Of a stretch of DNA of 64,000 bases, positions 13,401 through 22,536 are shown piece by piece. The notes under the pieces are model-generated. The model saw only the letters and a program-made list of their open reading frames with translations. It did no database searches and had not been told where the DNA came from. Origin of the DNA: Streptomyces antioxidans. Lineage in GTDB: Bacteria; Actinomycetota; Actinomycetes; Streptomycetales; Streptomycetaceae. The translations under genes and the position numbers were made by a program. Within the stretch, counting starts at the first letter, position 1. Each line of letters begins with the position of its first letter. The stretch lies in contig NZ_LAKD02000027.1 in NCBI RefSeq assembly GCF_000968685.2, positions 1 through 64,000 on the forward strand, given 5' to 3'.

Positions 13401-16400
13401 GTGCCGTCGGCGGCGGCGGCGAACGGCTTGCACCGGCCGTCCGGCGCCAGCCCGCGCTGGCGGCTGAACTCGACGAACACCGCGGGTGTGGCCATCACGG
13501 CCACGCCGCCGGCGAGGGCGAGCGAGCATTCGCCCCGGCGCAGGGACTGGCCCGCCAGGTGCAGGGCGACCAACGACGACGAACAGGCCGTGTCGATGGT
13601 GAGGGTGGGGCCCCGTAGCCCCAGGGTGTAGGCGATCCGGCCGGACACCATGCTGCCGGACGCGCCGATGCCGCGGTGGCCCTCGACCTCGTCGGCGGCC
13701 GGTCCGGCACCCGAGCCGTAGTCGTGGAACATCACGCCGGTGAACACGCCGGTCCGGCTGCGCCCCAACGTCTGCGGGTCGATACCCGCGCGTTCCACCG
13801 TCTCCCACGACAGTTCGAGCAGCAGCCGCTGCTGGGGGTCCATGGCCAGTGCCTCGCGCGGGGATATCCCGAAGAACGCCGGGTCGAACTCGCCCGCGTC
13901 GGAGAGGAACCCGCCGTGGCGCACGTAGCTGCGCCCGGCCGTGTCGGGGTCGGGGTCATAGAGCGCGGCGAGGTCCCAGCCGCGGTCGGTGGGGAAGTCG
14001 CCGATGACGTCGCGGTCCCCGGTCACCACCCGCCACAGGTCCTCCGGACCGCGGATGTCCCCCGGCAGCCGGCAGCCCATCCCGATGATGGCGATCGGCT
14101 CATCCTCGGCGACGGCCGGTGGCGGACCCGGTTCCGGTGCGGGGTCCGTCCCGCCGGACAGCCGTGCGGCCAGGTGTGCCGCGAGCGCGGCCGGGGTCGG
14201 GTGGTCGAACGCCACCGTGGCGGGCAGCGTGGTGCCGACGACCGGGAGCAGCCGGTTGCGCAGCTCGAGCGCGGTCGGGGAGTCGAAGCCCAGGTCTCGG
14301 AACGCCCGGTCGGTGGGGACGTCCGCCGATGAGTCCAGTCCGAGCAGGGCGGCGGTCTCGGTGCGCACCAGATCGAGGAGTACGCGGCTGTGGTGGGCCG
14401 GCGGCGGCCCGGCGGGCGTCGCGGACGGCTCGTCGGTGCGGACCAAACCGCGCAGCGCCGCGGGTACCGGCAGTCGGGTGTGCCGGGCGCGGAAGGCAGA
14501 GAGGTCCATCCGGGCCGCGACCGGTTGGGGGTCCGCGCCCGTCGCCACGAGGTCGAACAGCGCCAGCCCCTCCGCGGGGGCGAGCGGGGCGACACCGGCC
14601 CGGGCGAGTCTGCTGAGCTCGGCTTCGCCGACCCGGCCGCGGATCCCGGTCCGCTGCGCCCAGGATCCCCAGGCGATCGCCACACCCGGCAGCCCGGACA
14701 TGCGGCGGTACCGGGCAAGTCCCTGCAGGAAGGCGTTGCCCGCGGCGGTTCCGGTGTGCTCGGAGCCGCCGAGCACCGTGTCCGCCGCGGAGAACATCAC
14801 GAACGCCCGCAGCGGGAGGTCTTGGGTCAGCTCGTGCAGGTGCCAGGCGCCGGCGACCTTCGGGCCCGGGGCGGCGGCCGGGTCCTCGTGGAGGTCCCCC
14901 GCGGTGTGCACCACGGCGGTCAGCGGATGTGCGGCGGGCGCCGACGCGATCACCTTGGCGAGCGCGTCCCGGTCGGTGACGTCACAGGCGACCAGGCTCG
15001 CCTCGGCACCCGCTTCCGTCAGTTCGCTGAGCAGCCGGTCGGCGCCGGGCGCGTCCGGTCCGGAGCGCGAGACGAGCAGCAGGCTACGGGTGCCGTGCCG
15101 GGTGACGAGGTGGCGGGCCAGCAGCGCGCCGAGCGCACCGGTCGCTCCGGTGATCAGCACCGTGCCCGCGGTGAACGCGTCCGGCTCACCGGGGTCTTGT
15201 GCCGGGGTCCTGGTCAGCCGGGGAGCGTGCGCCACTCCCCCGCGGATCGCGACCACCGGTTCGTCCACCGTGGCGACCGCGGCCAGCGCGGCCGCCGACT
15301 CCGGTGTCCGGTCCAGGTCGGCGTGGAGGACGCGGTCCCCGGCGGCGGCCCGTATCGCGACCACCGTCCCCGTCACCGCGTTCGCGGGCAGGTCGACCGG
15401 TCCGGTGGCGGCGCCGGTGGCGTCCCGGGTGACCACGACGAGCCGGGCCTCCGCGGTCCTCGGCTCCTCGGTCCACTGGCGCAACAGGGACTGTGTGCGC
15501 GCCGTTGCCCGGCGCACCCGCTCGGGCAACGCGCCGTCGGCCCCTACGGTTGCGCACCAGGCCACGACCGCCGGTCCGTCGTCGAGGGCGGAGGACAGCG
15601 TCTCCCGTGCCTCGGCCGCCACGCCCGCGGACCTCAACGCCCCGGTGAGCGCGCCGGTGTCGTCGCCGAGCACCCGCCAGGGCCCTCCGTCGGGTGACCC
15701 GGCGGGCAGCTCCGTCCAGGCGATGCGGAACAGTGAGTCCGACCGGGTGCCGCCGATCGGGCGCAGGCTTCCGGCCCGCTCCCGGAGCACGTGCCGGCGG
15801 ACCTTCCCGGAGCCGGTCCTCGGGATCTCCTCCACCTGGTAGACCAGTTCGGGAACCTTGAAGAAGGACAGGCGTTCCCGGCATCGCGCCAGGATCGTCT
15901 CCGGGTCCGGCGGCACACCGTCGGCCGGGACGACGAACGCCGCGGGGACCTCGCCGAGGACGTCGTGAGGGACGCCGGCGACCGCGGCGTCGGCGATCCC
16001 GTCGACGGTGGTGATCAGCGACTCGACCTCGGCGGGGTGGATGTTCTCCCCGCCGCGGATGATGAGTTCCTTGTGCCTGCCGCGGATGCTGAAGTGGCCG
16101 TCGCCGTCGCGTACCGCGAGGTCGCCGGTGTGGTACCAGCCGTCCCGCAGTACGGCCGTGGTCGCCTCGGGCGCGTTGTGGTACCCGGACATCACATTGG
16201 GCCCGCGCACCCAGACCTCGCCCTCGGTGCCGTCCGGCACGGCGAGCCCGGTCTCCGGGTCGGCGAGGCGGACCGAGAGGCCGGGCACCGCGGTCCCGCA
16301 CGAGCCGGGCACCTTCGGTCCGCCCGGGCGGCTCGCGGTGATCGCGCCCGAGGTCTCGGTGCTGCCGTAGGTGTCCAGCAGCGCGGTGCCGAACACGTCC

Positions 16401-17302
16401 TCGAACTCCTGGCGCATGTCCCCGTTCGCCACCGCGCCGGTGACCAGGCAGGTGCGCAGTGAGGGCGCGGTGAGCCCGCGGGCGCGCGCGGCCTGGACCA
16501 GGTGGTGGTACATCGTCGGCACGCCGACGAGGAAGCTGAACTCCTCCTGCCGCACCCGGTCGAGCAGGTCGTGCCCGCCGAAGCCGGTGGTGATCCACGC
16601 GGTGGCGCCGACCGCGGCGACACCGTGCACGCACAGCACGTGCGAGAGGCTGTGGGACATCGGCAGCGGCCACAGGACCCGGTCATCGGGCGCGAGGCCG
16701 AGCACGGGCACGTAAGCCGCGGCCACCGACCACAGGCAGTTGCGCTGCGAGGACAACACGCCCTTGGGACGTCCGGTGGTGCCGGAGGTGTAGAGCATCC
16801 ACGCGGTCTCGTCCAGCCCCAGGTCGTCCCGTGCGGCCACTGGGGGCGTCGATTCGGCGAGCGACTCGTAGCCCAGCAGGGCCGCCGGCACCCGGTCGCC
16901 GGTGACCAGCACCGGCACCCGGCCCGGCGCGGTCAGGGTGCGGAGCACCTGCGCGTGGTGTTCGACGTCAGTGATCACCGCCGACGCACCGCTGTCCGCG
17001 AGCAGGTACGCCAACTCGTCGTCGGAAGCCCGTGAGTTCAGCGGCACCGTCGTGGCGGCCGCCCGGCACACCGCGTAGTAGCTCTCCGCGGCCTCCACGG
17101 CGTTGTCCAGCAGCACGGCGACCCGGTCGCCGCGCGCCACCCCGAGGCTGGCGAGGTGCCCGGCCAGGTTGCCGCTGCGCCGTTCGAGGTCGGCGTACCC
17201 AATTCGGCGCCGTTCGTCTGCGAACGCGATTTTGCCGCCGTGCTGGGCCGCATGCTCGCGAAGCAATTCGGGGAGCGGCCGGACCAGGTCAGCGCGGAAC
17301 AT
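1493..17302 (-). CDS. Type I polyketide synthase: AMP-ligase/inactive KR/ACP loading module plus three extension modules (5269 aa)
   Basis: Approximate residues. Loading: acyl-AMP ligase 1-515 ([24 protein letters not shown]), ketoreductase fold 520-950 with intact TGATGALG but the catalytic Tyr replaced by Thr (GTAAGNAF for NYAAANAF), ACP near 1010. Module 1: KS 1066-1490, AT 1595-1890 (GHSQGE, YASHS: methylmalonyl type), DH about 1950-2240 ([10 protein letters not shown] and [10 protein letters not shown]), KR with TGATGGLG at 2414 and NYAAAN at 2557 (VDD motif, B-type), ACP near 2717. Module 2: KS from 2784, AT (GHSIGE, HAFHS: malonyl), KR (NYAAAN near 3985, B-type), ACP near 4144. Module 3: KS from 4207, AT (GHSVGE, RAFHS: probably malonyl), no reducing domains, ACP near 5145 reading LGFSSLTG, then a C-terminal docking segment. 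Expected chain: aryl starter, alpha-methyl alkene, beta-hydroxyl, beta-ketone. The ligase suggests priming with a free aromatic acid, as in ansamycin-type PKSs; the neighbouring dpg genes point to 3,5-dihydroxybenzoate. No clear Shine-Dalgarno precedes the ATG. Confidence 0.95.
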   Translation of the reverse strand: MFRADLVRPLPELLREHAAQHGGKIAFADERRRIGYADLERRSGNLAGHLASLGVARGDRVAVLLDNAVEAAESYYAVCRAAATTVPLNSRASDDELAYLLADSGASAVITDVEHHAQVLRTLTAPGRVPVLVTGDRVPAALLGYESLAESTPPVAARDDLGLDETAWMLYTSGTTGRPKGVLSSQRNCLWSVAAAYVPVLGLAPDDRVLWPLPMSHSLSHVLCVHGVAAVGATAWITTGFGGHDLLDRVRQEEFSFLVGVPTMYHHLVQAARARGLTAPSLRTCLVTGAVANGDMRQEFEDVFGTALLDTYGSTETSGAITASRPGGPKVPGSCGTAVPGLSVRLADPETGLAVPDGTEGEVWVRGPNVMSGYHNAPEATTAVLRDGWYHTGDLAVRDGDGHFSIRGRHKELIIRGGENIHPAEVESLITTVDGIADAAVAGVPHDVLGEVPAAFVVPADGVPPDPETILARCRERLSFFKVPELVYQVEEIPRTGSGKVRRHVLRERAGSLRPIGGTRSDSLFRIAWTELPAGSPDGGPWRVLGDDTGALTGALRSAGVAAEARETLSSALDDGPAVVAWCATVGADGALPERVRRATARTQSLLRQWTEEPRTAEARLVVVTRDATGAATGPVDLPANAVTGTVVAIRAAAGDRVLHADLDRTPESAAALAAVATVDEPVVAIRGGVAHAPRLTRTPAQDPGEPDAFTAGTVLITGATGALGALLARHLVTRHGTRSLLLVSRSGPDAPGADRLLSELTEAGAEASLVACDVTDRDALAKVIASAPAAHPLTAVVHTAGDLHEDPAAAPGPKVAGAWHLHELTQDLPLRAFVMFSAADTVLGGSEHTGTAAGNAFLQGLARYRRMSGLPGVAIAWGSWAQRTGIRGRVGEAELSRLARAGVAPLAPAEGLALFDLVATGADPQPVAARMDLSAFRARHTRLPVPAALRGLVRTDEPSATPAGPPPAHHSRVLLDLVRTETAALLGLDSSADVPTDRAFRDLGFDSPTALELRNRLLPVVGTTLPATVAFDHPTPAALAAHLAARLSGGTDPAPEPGPPPAVAEDEPIAIIGMGCRLPGDIRGPEDLWRVVTGDRDVIGDFPTDRGWDLAALYDPDPDTAGRSYVRHGGFLSDAGEFDPAFFGISPREALAMDPQQRLLLELSWETVERAGIDPQTLGRSRTGVFTGVMFHDYGSGAGPAADEVEGHRGIGASGSMVSGRIAYTLGLRGPTLTIDTACSSSLVALHLAGQSLRRGECSLALAGGVAVMATPAVFVEFSRQRGLAPDGRCKPFAAAADGTAWSEGAGLLLLERLSDARRNGHRVLAVLRGSAVNSDGASNGLTAPSGPAQEAVIRHALADAGLRPSDVDAVEAHGTGTRLGDPIEAGALLATYGRDRDPDRPLLLGSLKSHLGHAQAASGVAGVIKMVCALRNGELPRTLHVDGPTPHVDWSAGTVRLLTEPTPWPHTGRQPRAAVSSFGVSGTNAHVILERAEPEPATPDDEQGPVALLLSARGDRALAAQAARLRARLTAAQDLSLAGAGSTLAFGRAALPHRAVAVGDRVDLLAGLAALAAGEPTPTVTTGTAGEPGRLAFTFPGQGSQWAGMAVDLLDSSAVFADAMADCARALDAFVDWDLVAVLRGAQLPDWADRVDVVQPVLWATMVSLAAVWRSFGVVPDAVVGHSQGEIAAACVAGALSLDDAARVVALRSRALSVLVGDGAMTSVAAAAGQVEQWLVDAPELSLAAVNGPRTVVVSGPVGRVGEFEDRLGLLGVRTRRIAVDYASHSAQMARIEAELADVLAPVAPRRATVPWYSTVDRRWLDGTEADAAYWYRNLRQTVWFDTATEELLARDHTTFVEVSPHPVLTVGIQQRVESAAAPAIVTGTLRRDDGGWTRMLAAAADLHVRGVRVDWTPAFPGGVRTVDLPTYPFQRSRFWLRSAGPARPAGELGIDAAGHPLLGAVVPVAGTDTAVLTGLLSPDTHPWLTDHAVLGHTVLPGPAFVDLALHAGAELGCAELSELTVHTPLVLPGRDGVRIQVTVSEADESGARTVAVHSRTADETQPWTRHASGVLATAGGPARAPRAAERAWPPPGSVPVSVADWYDRVARTGVDYGESFHTVRSVWRYGQDVLAEIALPDDLRSDAGRFAVHPVLLDAALQAWRCAADGDSDGDGDGDGDDASVRMPFSWSGVRIGATGATAARVWLRAGDDGALALRLTDPDGAELVAVDSLALRAVTAERLGARPGSLLVERWVEAGQLGGAADAKVVAAVDAPVVAQVPPTDDEDVPNAVRTALRSVLGTLQDRLAGEPASSPLVVLTHRAVRCGPRDAAADPVGAAVWGLVRSAQSEHPDRIVLIDTDGPLAPDRLPPLAGSGEAQLAVRGDRVLVPRLARAATATGEREAWHREGTVLVTGATGGLGGVIARHLATAHGVRRLLLASRSGPAAPGAEALVRELDAAGAQVRVVACDMADRDAVRQLVAEVPATAPLCAVVHAAGVVDDGLVDALTPQRLDTVLGPKADGAWHLHEATADLPLTAFVLFSSAAGVLGAPGQANYAAANAFLDGLAGQRRDSGLPALAVAWGLWDIDAGMGGRLDEADRRRLARLTAPMPLDHGLALFDEALRQDQPAVLAAKLDPAGIRADDAPAVLRQLVRRPARRTATGAPESALTERLRGLSADQQTALLLDTLRTHAARILGHAAATAIDAAMTFKELGFDSLTGLELRNGLTTATGARLPATLVFDHPTPEQAARFLREQLTGAAAAPATPAGPAVATDTDPVVVVGMGCRFPGGVTSPEDLWELVASGGDAIGAVPADRGWTAHAELRRGGGFVDGVADFDAGFFGVSPREAAAMDPQQRILLEVVWEALERAGIDTAPLRGSDTGVFVGTHGQDYAQLLAKGADTTEGYSVTGSAASVVSGRIAYTFGLEGPTVTIDTACSSSLVAIHLAAQALRLGECSLALAGGASVMSTPEGIVAFAHQGALSDDGRCKAFGAGADGFGMAEGAGVLVLERLSDARRNGHDVLGVIRGSAVNQDGASNGITAPNGPAQERVVRKALAAAGLRPSDVDVVEAHGTGTSLGDPIEAQALLATYGSDRERPLWLGSVKSNIGHTQAAAGVAGVIKILMAMHHETLPRTLHADEPSPHVDWSTGRVELLTEPADWTGHGHPRRAGVSSFGISGTNAHLVLEQAPPPAAGPPGEPVDRPMVPWALSARTEPALRAQARALLRHLDHGDDTRAADIGHSLAGRTRLAHRAVLLGTDTGALRTELAALARENRTPHQVRGRTAPGALAVLFSGQGSQRPGMGRRLAETAPSFARALDEVCALLDRGLDHPVRDVMFAEPDSPLAALLDQTAYTQAALFAVQVALYRQLHDWGVRPDHVGGHSIGEVAAAHIAGVLSLADAAALVVARGTLMQRLPAGGAMLAVSATEDTVAALIEDTGACVAAVNGPAAVVVAGSADEVSAVAEHCRTGGIKAKRLRVSHAFHSPLMEPMLAEFADAVSGLEFRPPRIPMVSTVTGAGLNPAEVRTPGYWVDQVRRAVRFADAMDWLTKQGATTFLEIGPDGVLSGMAGENLTDPALAVVPALRRDEDEFTALVTAAARLDTRGHDVDWRAQLADARPRRVPLPTYAYQRSRYWIDPTTSASLYRLGWEPRHGGHGSSPARLAASPARLAVLGSGAAALAGTLAAPRYADLAELAATGPVPDLVVMPVAAGAKPDAVTAAVNGTLDVIRSWLTDPRLASARLMLLTEGSVHCGQPDGGVDLAGAGVWGLVRSAQAEHPGRFLLADVDDVADADGVATAVRAGEPQAAVRAHELLVPRLVPGGSATGDGMHWDPAGTVLITGGTAGLGAILARHLVTHHGIRHLVLAGRSGSVADGPLAELRELGAEVRAVACDVTDPDAVRRLVAEVPAGAPLRGVLHAAGVVDDGVASSLTPAQVDAVLRPKVHGAWHLHEATAGLPLSAFVVFSSAAGVLGTPGQANYAAANSFLDGFAYWRRAAGLPAVSLAWGPWDTEDGMAARVDGAHRRRLARSGPPLRPEEALALFDEACRRNEPVAVPARFDLADTTTDALPVVLRGLLPTPGAREAESRGSDWLATSAVHHPQQRERALLDLVRTEAALVLGHGSADQLDTLTAFRDLGFDSLTGVELRNALSMATGLALPAALVFDHPTPQALAQHLHRLLDGADTVRDRGTPADPAVATDPIAIVGVACRFPGGVSSPEDLWDLVATGKDAITGFPADRGWDVDGLFDADPERSGRSYVRVGGFVDGAADFDAGFFGISPREAVATDPQQRLLLEVAWEALERAGIDAGALRGTDTGVFVGSNGQDYGAVLTGSPDDMEGYRGLASSASVLSGRVSYVFGLEGPAVTVDTACSSSLVALHWAAGALRHGECSLALVGGVTVMSTPDAFVEFSRQHGLAPDGRCKAFSDGADGTNWGEGVGVVVLERLSDARRRGHEVLAVMRGSAVNQDGASNGLTAPNGPSQERVIRAALASGGLSASDVDVVEAHGTGTKLGDPIEAQALLATYGQDRDRPLWLGSIKSNIGHTQAAAGVAGVIKMVLAMRYGVLPRTLHVGEPSSQVDWSSGAVELLGEARVWEVGDGRLRRAGVSSFGISGTNAHVIVEGVEPSPVAERGESVGVPVVWPVSGRGVEGLRAQAARLAEFLDERSDVSPVDVGFSLATSRARLSHRGVVVGSSTDELVEGLKVLASGEPQTGVVEGAASLAGPLGVVFTGQGAQRVGMGRGLYGVLPMFTEVFDRVASGFEGLLDRSLLDVVFDDAGALEDTLYAQAGLFAVEVALFEQLRVWGVAPECVAGHSVGEVSAAYAAGVVSLEDACRLVAARGRAMRRARSDGAMLAVGATESDVVELLGDGVGLAAVNGPASVVVSGDADRVAVLEGVCRERGWKVSRLRVSRAFHSHHMDGALQNFAAAIDELTFARPRMPLVSTVTGQPVDERVATPAYWVEQVRATVRFGDAVEYMAEQGGVTAFLEVGPDAALTPVIDSAVAVPTLREGQDEHRSLLAALAQLHTHGIEPDWAAVYAPYAPRTVDLPTYAFRHRRYWPTTTVPVAEANGTAPVPRDAEETETESTPAWPGMVAGLTGAERERVVLDLLTKQVAGVLGVAPGEVDDRKGFLELGFSSLTGVELRNRLNGLTGLRLPTTTIFDHPSVAMLAARLDAELAAADDSASPVLAELDRLEAVLAAAPPEDRNRPRVAARLELLLAQWKRPSGSGGAESAELDFETSTVDEVFDFIDGELGLS
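3417..3523. repeat. KS duplication patch, copy in module 3 of PKS 1
   Basis: Partner of 87-193. The surrounding tract (about 2480-4015, covering AT3 and the C-terminal half of KS3) uses noticeably different wobble bases from the rest of the gene, with more A on the plus strand. It changes to the usual style near 4015-4020. This suggests a mosaic origin for module 3. Confidence 0.85.
6271..6312. repeat. 21-bp tandem duplication in the AT2-KR2 linker
   Basis: Two perfect adjacent 21-bp copies, in frame. They give the repeated peptide [13 protein letters not shown] in the poorly conserved region between AT and KR of module 2. Probably a neutral slippage product. Confidence 0.9.
10763..10804. 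repeat. Hexanucleotide tandem repeat (GCCATC-like) in the DH domain of module 1
   Basis: About seven 6-bp units, mostly ATCGCC on the plus strand with single-base variants. On the coding strand they give an acidic Gly-Asp run ([13 protein letters not shown]) just after the catalytic [10 protein letters not shown] motif of DH1. It looks like an expandable surface loop. Confidence 0.9.
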
Positions 17303-17646
17303 AGGTGATCATCACGGAGCTCATCACGGAAAGAATCCGATACACGGAGATCCATCTCCCCATTCCACGCCAAGACGGCAGCAAAATTGCCTGTTTACAA
17401 AATGGGTACACCCAGCGCCTGCCAACGGCAGCTTCACATCGGCGCCGTTGAGCTGTAAACCCCCTCACGCGCCCCCCTTAATTCCCCTTACTCCGCGCTC
17501 ACCAGCAGCAATGTGAAGCCCCACACAAGACATTGGAACTATGGCCCGGCGCGTTATATGTTGTTCGGCGCCGACTCAGAGGGCCAGCGCAAGCGGTCCC
17601 GAAAGGTTCTCGCCGTTGATTCCGGCCCGATTGACCTGAGGTACGC
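17303..17646. promoter_or_regulatory. Divergent promoter region between the PKS genes and the dpg operon
   Basis: This 344-bp gene-free stretch is less GC-rich than its flanks and must carry the promoters of both divergent operons. Two 10-bp direct repeats (TCATCACGGA at 17309-17318 and 17321-17330, 12-bp period) lie just upstream of the PKS ATG, in its leader. On the dpg side, GAGG lies 5 nt before the ATG at 17647. No -10/-35 pair could be assigned with confidence. Confidence 0.6.
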
Positions 17647-18750
17647 ATGACAGCAGTATCAGCAGGAGTTCCGGCCTCGCTCAACGCCGACGGCAAACCG
17701 GGCGAGTCGCCCCGGATAGTCAGTGTCGGCAGCGCGGTCCCGGGTACGTCCTACACCCAGGAGGAACTGCTCGACATTTTCCGCATCACCGACCCGAGAA
17801 TTCGCTCGGTGTTCCGAAACAGCGCGATCGACCGGCGGTTTCTGACCCTGCCCCCCATGGCCCCGGACGGCGGACGGCGCGTCGAGACGCAGGGCGAGCT
17901 GCTGCGCAAGCACCGCCGCGAGGGCCTGGACATGGGTGCGCGCGCGCTGCACGAATGCCTGAAGAAGGCGGACGCGGTGCTCGGGGACGTCCGCTATCTG
18001 TGCTGCGTGTCGTCGACCGGATTCCTGACTCCGGGGTTCAGTGCGCTGCTCATCTCCGAGCTCGGGATGAACCGGGACTGCGGCCGCCTCGATGTGGTGG
18101 GCATGGGCTGCAACGCCGGACTCAACGGTCTCAACGCGGTCACCGGCTGGGCCGCGGCGCACCCCGGTGAACTCGCCGTGCTGCTGTGTGTCGAGGCGTG
18201 CTCGGCGGCGTACGTGTTCGACGGGACGATGCGGACCTCGGTGGTGAACAGCCTCTTCGGCGACGGCGCCGCCGCCGCCGCGGTACTCCTCGACGACGGG
18301 GACACCCGCGGCCCGCGGCTGCGGAAGTTCGCCAGCTGCCTGATTCCCGAGGCCATCGACGCGATGCGCTACGACTGGGACGACGGCCACGGCAAGTTCA
18401 GCTTCTACCTCGACCGGGACGTGCCCTACGTGGTCGGCGCGCACTCAGAGGGGATCGTCAACCTCCTGCTCAAGGACACCGATGTGCGCCGGGGCGAGAT
18501 TTCGCACTGGGTCCTGCACGCGGGCGGCAAGAAGGTCATCGACTCGATGATGATCAATCTCGGGCTGACCCGGTACGACGTGCGGCACACCATGGGCGTG
18601 CTGCGTGACTACGGCAATCTCTCCAGCGGCTCGTTCCTCGTCTCCTACGAGCGGCTGCTCGACGACGGCGTCATCGCACCCGGCGACCACGGGATTCTGA
18701 TGACCATGGGGCCCGGCTCGACGATCGAGACGGCGTTGCTCGAATGGTAG
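17647..18750 (+). CDS. dpgA: DpgA-like type III polyketide synthase (3,5-dihydroxyphenylacetyl-CoA synthase)
   Basis: 367 aa, chalcone-synthase fold. The family condenses four malonyl-CoA to 3,5-dihydroxyphenylacetyl-CoA. The catalytic triad is visible: Cys in GMGCNAGLNGL (near residue 160), His in LHAGGKKVID (near 295) and Asn in YGNLSSGS (near 325). The start has a GAGG ribosome site. It is the first gene of a four-gene plus-strand operon and diverges from the PKS genes. In glycopeptide producers DpgA serves dihydroxyphenylglycine; here no aminotransferase follows, and the downstream decarboxylase points to a benzoate starter instead. Identification as DpgA rather than another type III PKS rests on the flanking dpgB and dpgC homologues. 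Confidence 0.92.
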   Translation: MTAVSAGVPASLNADGKPGESPRIVSVGSAVPGTSYTQEELLDIFRITDPRIRSVFRNSAIDRRFLTLPPMAPDGGRRVETQGELLRKHRREGLDMGARALHECLKKADAVLGDVRYLCCVSSTGFLTPGFSALLISELGMNRDCGRLDVVGMGCNAGLNGLNAVTGWAAAHPGELAVLLCVEACSAAYVFDGTMRTSVVNSLFGDGAAAAAVLLDDGDTRGPRLRKFASCLIPEAIDAMRYDWDDGHGKFSFYLDRDVPYVVGAHSEGIVNLLLKDTDVRRGEISHWVLHAGGKKVIDSMMINLGLTRYDVRHTMGVLRDYGNLSSGSFLVSYERLLDDGVIAPGDHGILMTMGPGSTIETALLEW

Positions 18751-18772
18751 GTACGACACGGGAAGAGGGACG

Positions 18773-19516
18773 GTGAACGTGACCCCCGACGACGGTGGGA
18801 CAAGGCTCCGCGCGCTCGCGGAGGTCAACCTCGACATCGACTGCGACGGCTCGTTGGAGACCGCGCAGATCGACGCGGTCAACGCCGCGTGCGGCGAGGC
18901 CGAGGACGCCGGGGACGGGACGATCGTCCTGGTCCACCTCCGCCCGGCCGCGCCCGACACACCGCCCGCCTCCTGGCCGGGCAGTGTGCCCATCCACCGG
19001 GTGAACCAGTGGGAGAGGGCGCTGCGCAGGCTGGAGCGGTCATCGGCGATGACCATCGGCGCGGCCACCGGGCGCTGTGGCTCGGCGGCCCTGGAATTGT
19101 TGCTGGCGACCGACTACCGGGTGGCCACCCCGGACTTCTCGATCAGCCCGTCGTCCTCCGACGGCATCGCATGGCCGGGGATGGCCCTGCACCGGCTCGC
19201 CAATCAGCTCGGCGTGGCCACCGCACGGCGACTGGTGCTCACCGCCCGCGGATTCGGTGCGGACGAGGCCCACCGGCTCGGTGTACTGGACGAGGTCGTC
19301 GACGACCTCGTGGCCGGTGTCGCCACTCGGGTTGAGGTGCTGAACGGCCTGGCGGGCGAGGAACTGGCGATCCGGCGGCGACTGGTGCTCGACGCGACCA
19401 CCACAACCTTCGAGGACGCGCTCGGCACCCATCTCGCGGCGTGCGACCGGACGTTGCGCGTGCGCGGCTCCGGCCGTGGCGGCGGTGGAGTGGTGCCCGG
19501 CGGAGCCGGGTCGTGA
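18773..19516 (+). CDS. dpgB: DpgB-like enoyl-CoA hydratase/isomerase family protein
   Basis: 247 aa from a GTG start with a good GGAAGAGGGA ribosome site, 22 bp after dpgA. It has a crotonase fold with the central GRCGSAALELLLATDYRVA segment and a C-terminal AHRLGVLDEVVDD element. In the dihydroxyphenylglycine pathway DpgB raises DpgA output and, with DpgD, helps the dehydration and aromatisation steps. It overlaps the next gene by 4 bp (GTGA), so translation is coupled. No second crotonase (dpgD) is present in the window, so this protein may have to cover both roles. Confidence 0.85.
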   Translation: MNVTPDDGGTRLRALAEVNLDIDCDGSLETAQIDAVNAACGEAEDAGDGTIVLVHLRPAAPDTPPASWPGSVPIHRVNQWERALRRLERSSAMTIGAATGRCGSAALELLLATDYRVATPDFSISPSSSDGIAWPGMALHRLANQLGVATARRLVLTARGFGADEAHRLGVLDEVVDDLVAGVATRVEVLNGLAGEELAIRRRLVLDATTTTFEDALGTHLAACDRTLRVRGSGRGGGGVVPGGAGS

Positions 19517-20847
19517 CCGCGCGGGCGACCACCCGGCCGCACCGCTGGGACCGGACCGCCCCCGAACTCACCGGCGCACCGGACGCCGACGCCGCCGCGC
19601 TGCGGTCCTTCACCGCGGCCGGAGAGGATCTGCTCGCCGCGCTTCCGGCGAAACCGGACCGCACACCGGACCAGCAGGACACCGCGGACGAGATCCACCG
19701 GCGGTGCCGCGGGCTGCGTGCCGAATTCCTGCGCGGCCACGTCGACCGCGTGCACACCGAACTGACCGACGGCCGGTCGCGTTCCGTACGGCTGGCGGAG
19801 CTCGCTGGGGCGGCCGCCGAGCGGTTCCCCGGGCTGGTGCCCACCGCGGCCCAACTCGCCGACGAGCGGAGGCATCCGCAGCGGGACAAGGAAGGCCGCG
19901 AGATCGACCAGGGCCTGTTCTTCGGTGCGCTGCTGGCCGCGCCACAGGCGGCTGCCCACGTCGTGGCGTCGATGCTGCGGCCGACCGCACGGGCGCGGGC
20001 AGCGCTGCCGGCGTTCCGCCGCACCGGTGTGGCCGAGCTCGGCTGTGTGCACCTGGAACGGCAGGGGGACACCGCGTTCCTCACCGTGCGGAACCTGCAC
20101 TGCCTCAACGCCGAGGACGACCCGTCCGTCGACGACATGGAGACCGCGGTCGACCTGGTGCTGCTGGACGAGGCGTGCCGGGTCGGCGTGGTGCGCGGCG
20201 GGCACATGACGCATCCGCGCTACCTCGGCAGGCGTGTGTTCAGCGCCGGGATCAACCTCAAGGACCTGCACCGGGGCCGGATCTCCTTCGTGGACTTCCT
20301 CCTGCGCAGAGAGATCGGTTACATCAACAAGATCCTGCGCGGGCTGCGGACGGACCACGACGAGACCGTGGAGAAGCCGTGGGTGGCCGCGGTGGACACC
20401 TTCGCCATCGGCGGCGGGGCCCAGCTGCTGCTGGTCTTCGACTCGGTGGTCGCGGCCACGGACAGCTACGTCAGCCTGCCCGCGGCCAAGGAGGGGATCG
20501 TGCCAGGTGCGGCGAACCTGCGGCTGAGCAGGGCGGTGGGCCCGCGGATCGCCCGGCAGATGATCCTGGGCGGTGCCGTCATCGAGGCCACCGACCCGCG
20601 CGCAGCGCTGCTCGCCGACCGGCTGGTCGCCCCGGATGCGATGGAGGACACGATCGCGGAGACGGCCGAGCAGCTGTCCGCGCCCGCGGTCGTCGCCAAC
20701 CGCCGGATGCTCAACCTCGCCGAGGAGCCGCCTGCCTCGTTCAACGCGTACATGGCGGAGTTCGCCGTACAGCAGTCCCGGCGCGCCTACAGCCCCGACG
20801 TACTCGCCAAGGTGGCCCGCGTGGCCGCGAAACCCTCCACCACCTGA
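19513..20847 (+). CDS. dpgC: DpgC-like cofactor-independent 3,5-dihydroxyphenylacetyl-CoA dioxygenase
   Basis: 444 aa from the GTG at 19513 that overlaps the dpgB stop; an upstream ATG at 19441 in the same frame would lie inside dpgB and is unlikely. The N-terminal ~190 residues are the helical DpgC-specific region; the C-terminal part is a crotonase fold with RVFSAGINLKDLHRG, DTFAIGGGAQLLLVFD and LPAAKEGIVPGAANLRL, all typical of DpgC. The family oxidises 3,5-dihydroxyphenylacetyl-CoA with O2, without metal or flavin, to 3,5-dihydroxyphenylglyoxylate plus CoA. The product is the natural substrate for the ThDP decarboxylase encoded 8 bp downstream. Confidence 0.9.
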   Translation: MTARATTRPHRWDRTAPELTGAPDADAAALRSFTAAGEDLLAALPAKPDRTPDQQDTADEIHRRCRGLRAEFLRGHVDRVHTELTDGRSRSVRLAELAGAAAERFPGLVPTAAQLADERRHPQRDKEGREIDQGLFFGALLAAPQAAAHVVASMLRPTARARAALPAFRRTGVAELGCVHLERQGDTAFLTVRNLHCLNAEDDPSVDDMETAVDLVLLDEACRVGVVRGGHMTHPRYLGRRVFSAGINLKDLHRGRISFVDFLLRREIGYINKILRGLRTDHDETVEKPWVAAVDTFAIGGGAQLLLVFDSVVAATDSYVSLPAAKEGIVPGAANLRLSRAVGPRIARQMILGGAVIEATDPRAALLADRLVAPDAMEDTIAETAEQLSAPAVVANRRMLNLAEEPPASFNAYMAEFAVQQSRRAYSPDVLAKVARVAAKPSTT

Positions 20848-20855
20848 GAGGTCAC

Positions 20856-22511
20856 GTGGCAACCCCGATCCAGGCCATGCTCCGGATCCTGCGTGAGGAA
20901 GGGGTCAGCACGGTCTTCGGCAATCCCGGTACCACGGAGCTGCCCCTGATCGAGGCCATGGCGGGCGCGCCGGACCTCCGTTATGTTCTCGGCCTGCAGG
21001 AGGCTTCGGTGGTCGCGATGGCCGACGGCTACGCGCGCGCCACCGGTCGGCCCGCCTTCGTCAACCTGCACGTGGCGGCCGGGCTGGCCAACGGGCTGAT
21101 CGGGCTGCTCAACGCCGCCCGTTCGCACACCCCGCTGGTGGTCACCGCGGGCCAGCAGGACCGCAGGCATCTGATCAACGACCCGATGCTGGCGGGAGAT
21201 CTCGTGGGCATCGCCCGGCCCGCGGCCAAAGCGGTATTCGACGTGCAGCACGCGTTCGACCTGCCGCGCTTGCTCCGGCGCGCGTTCGCGCTCGCCGAGC
21301 AGCCGCCCGCCGGGCCGGTGTTCCTCTCCGTACCCATGGACCTGCTGGACTCCGACGAGCGGGTGGATGTGCCCGCCCGCTCACCGCGGCCGGATCCTGG
21401 TGTCGCGGGCGGCCTCGCCAAGGCTGCCGCGCTGCTCGCCGAAGCGGCGCGCCCGGCGATCGTCGCCGGTGACGGCGTCGGTCGCGACGGGGCGGTCGCG
21501 GAACTGGTCGCGGTGGCCGAGGCACTTGGCGCGCCCGTTCACCACCAGCCGATGAACGACGGCATCGACTTCCCCCTCTCCCATCCGCTCTACCAGGGGA
21601 TGCTCACCGCCACACACGCGGAGATCCACACGGCGCTGCGCGGGCACGACCTCGTCCTCATCGTCGGCTGCCACGCCTTCCGACCGCATCACTACACACC
21701 GGTGCAGCCGATTCCGCCCGGTGCCAGGGTGATCCAGCTCGACTCCGATCCCACCGAGCCGGGCCGGAACTTCCCGGTGGAGCTCGCCATGGCCGGGGGT
21801 CTCCGCCCGACCCTGGCCGCGCTCGCCAATGAACTCACCGGCCGGCAACCCGCCGCGGCGGACCGGCTCGCGGCGGCGAAGGTACGCACCGCAGAACGGA
21901 GGGCGCGGGTCGACGCTCTCGCTCGGCGCGGGTACGGCCGCTGCCCGCTCAGTCCGCTCACCGCCGTGCACGCGGTGGCCGCGGGCCTTCCCGACGACGC
22001 CGTGGTGGTCGAGGAGGCGATCACCGCCGGGATCCGGCTGCGCGAGGTGCTGCGGCTGGACCGGCCCCGGTCCTATGTGCACACCGTGGGCGGCGGTCTC
22101 GGCTCCGGGATCGGCGCGGCGATCGGCAGCTCGCTCGGCGAGCCGGACCGGCCGGTGGTGGCGGTACTCGGTGACGGCTGCACGATGTTCGGCCTGCAGG
22201 GGCTGTGGAGCGCCGCCAGGTACCGGGTTCCTGTGACGTTCGTGGTGATGAACAACGGCGAGTACCGCACCCTCAAGGAAACCCTGCGGACCCGGCGCGA
22301 CGGTCCGCCGCCCGCGGCGGGCTACTCCGGGCTGGACCTCGCCCCGCCCGGGTTGGACTTCTCGGCCGCCGCGGCGTTCTTCGGCATCGACGCGGTGCGG
22401 GTGCGGGACGCCGATGAGCTCGTCGCCGCCGTGGCGAAGTCCACGGCGGCGACGGCACCGCTGCTCATCGACGTTCCCGTCACCGCCTATCAGGAGGTGG
22501 CGGAGTCGTGA
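20856..22511 (+). CDS. Benzoylformate decarboxylase-like ThDP enzyme (3,5-dihydroxyphenylglyoxylate decarboxylase)
   Basis: 551 aa from a GTG preceded by GAGAGG, 8 bp after dpgC. It has the full ThDP-decarboxylase layout: N-terminal PYR domain with GNPGTTELPLIEAM, the ThDP-activating Glu in LQEASVVAMADGYARA, and an active-site His in NLHVAAGLANG; a central domain; and a C-terminal PP domain with the GDGC...NN ThDP motif (GDGCTMFGLQGLW through FVVMNNGEY, near 440-470). The N-terminal 150 residues resemble Pseudomonas benzoylformate decarboxylase closely. Inferred reaction: 3,5-dihydroxyphenylglyoxylate to 3,5-dihydroxybenzaldehyde plus CO2. That step diverts the Dpg route from amino acid to benzoate-type starter. 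Oxidation of the aldehyde is not encoded nearby. Confidence 0.88.
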   Translation: MATPIQAMLRILREEGVSTVFGNPGTTELPLIEAMAGAPDLRYVLGLQEASVVAMADGYARATGRPAFVNLHVAAGLANGLIGLLNAARSHTPLVVTAGQQDRRHLINDPMLAGDLVGIARPAAKAVFDVQHAFDLPRLLRRAFALAEQPPAGPVFLSVPMDLLDSDERVDVPARSPRPDPGVAGGLAKAAALLAEAARPAIVAGDGVGRDGAVAELVAVAEALGAPVHHQPMNDGIDFPLSHPLYQGMLTATHAEIHTALRGHDLVLIVGCHAFRPHHYTPVQPIPPGARVIQLDSDPTEPGRNFPVELAMAGGLRPTLAALANELTGRQPAAADRLAAAKVRTAERRARVDALARRGYGRCPLSPLTAVHAVAAGLPDDAVVVEEAITAGIRLREVLRLDRPRSYVHTVGGGLGSGIGAAIGSSLGEPDRPVVAVLGDGCTMFGLQGLWSAARYRVPVTFVVMNNGEYRTLKETLRTRRDGPPPAAGYSGLDLAPPGLDFSAAAAFFGIDAVRVRDADELVAAVAKSTAATAPLLIDVPVTAYQEVAES

Positions 22512-22536
22512 TGCGCTCCCCGGCCGGCAACGGCCG

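Noticed and set aside
9200..13618. Plus-strand open frame of 1472 codons opposite the PKS gene
   Set aside because: It is the mirror of the PKS codons: strong GC wobble bias keeps stops out of the opposite frame. The translation is low-complexity and lacks any domain, while the minus frame encodes intact KS/AT/DH/KR motifs.
17647..20847. Dihydroxyphenylglycine (glycopeptide) pathway reading of the dpg genes
   Set aside because: No aminotransferase or NRPS genes are present; the ThDP decarboxylase and ligase-primed PKS point to a benzoate-type starter.
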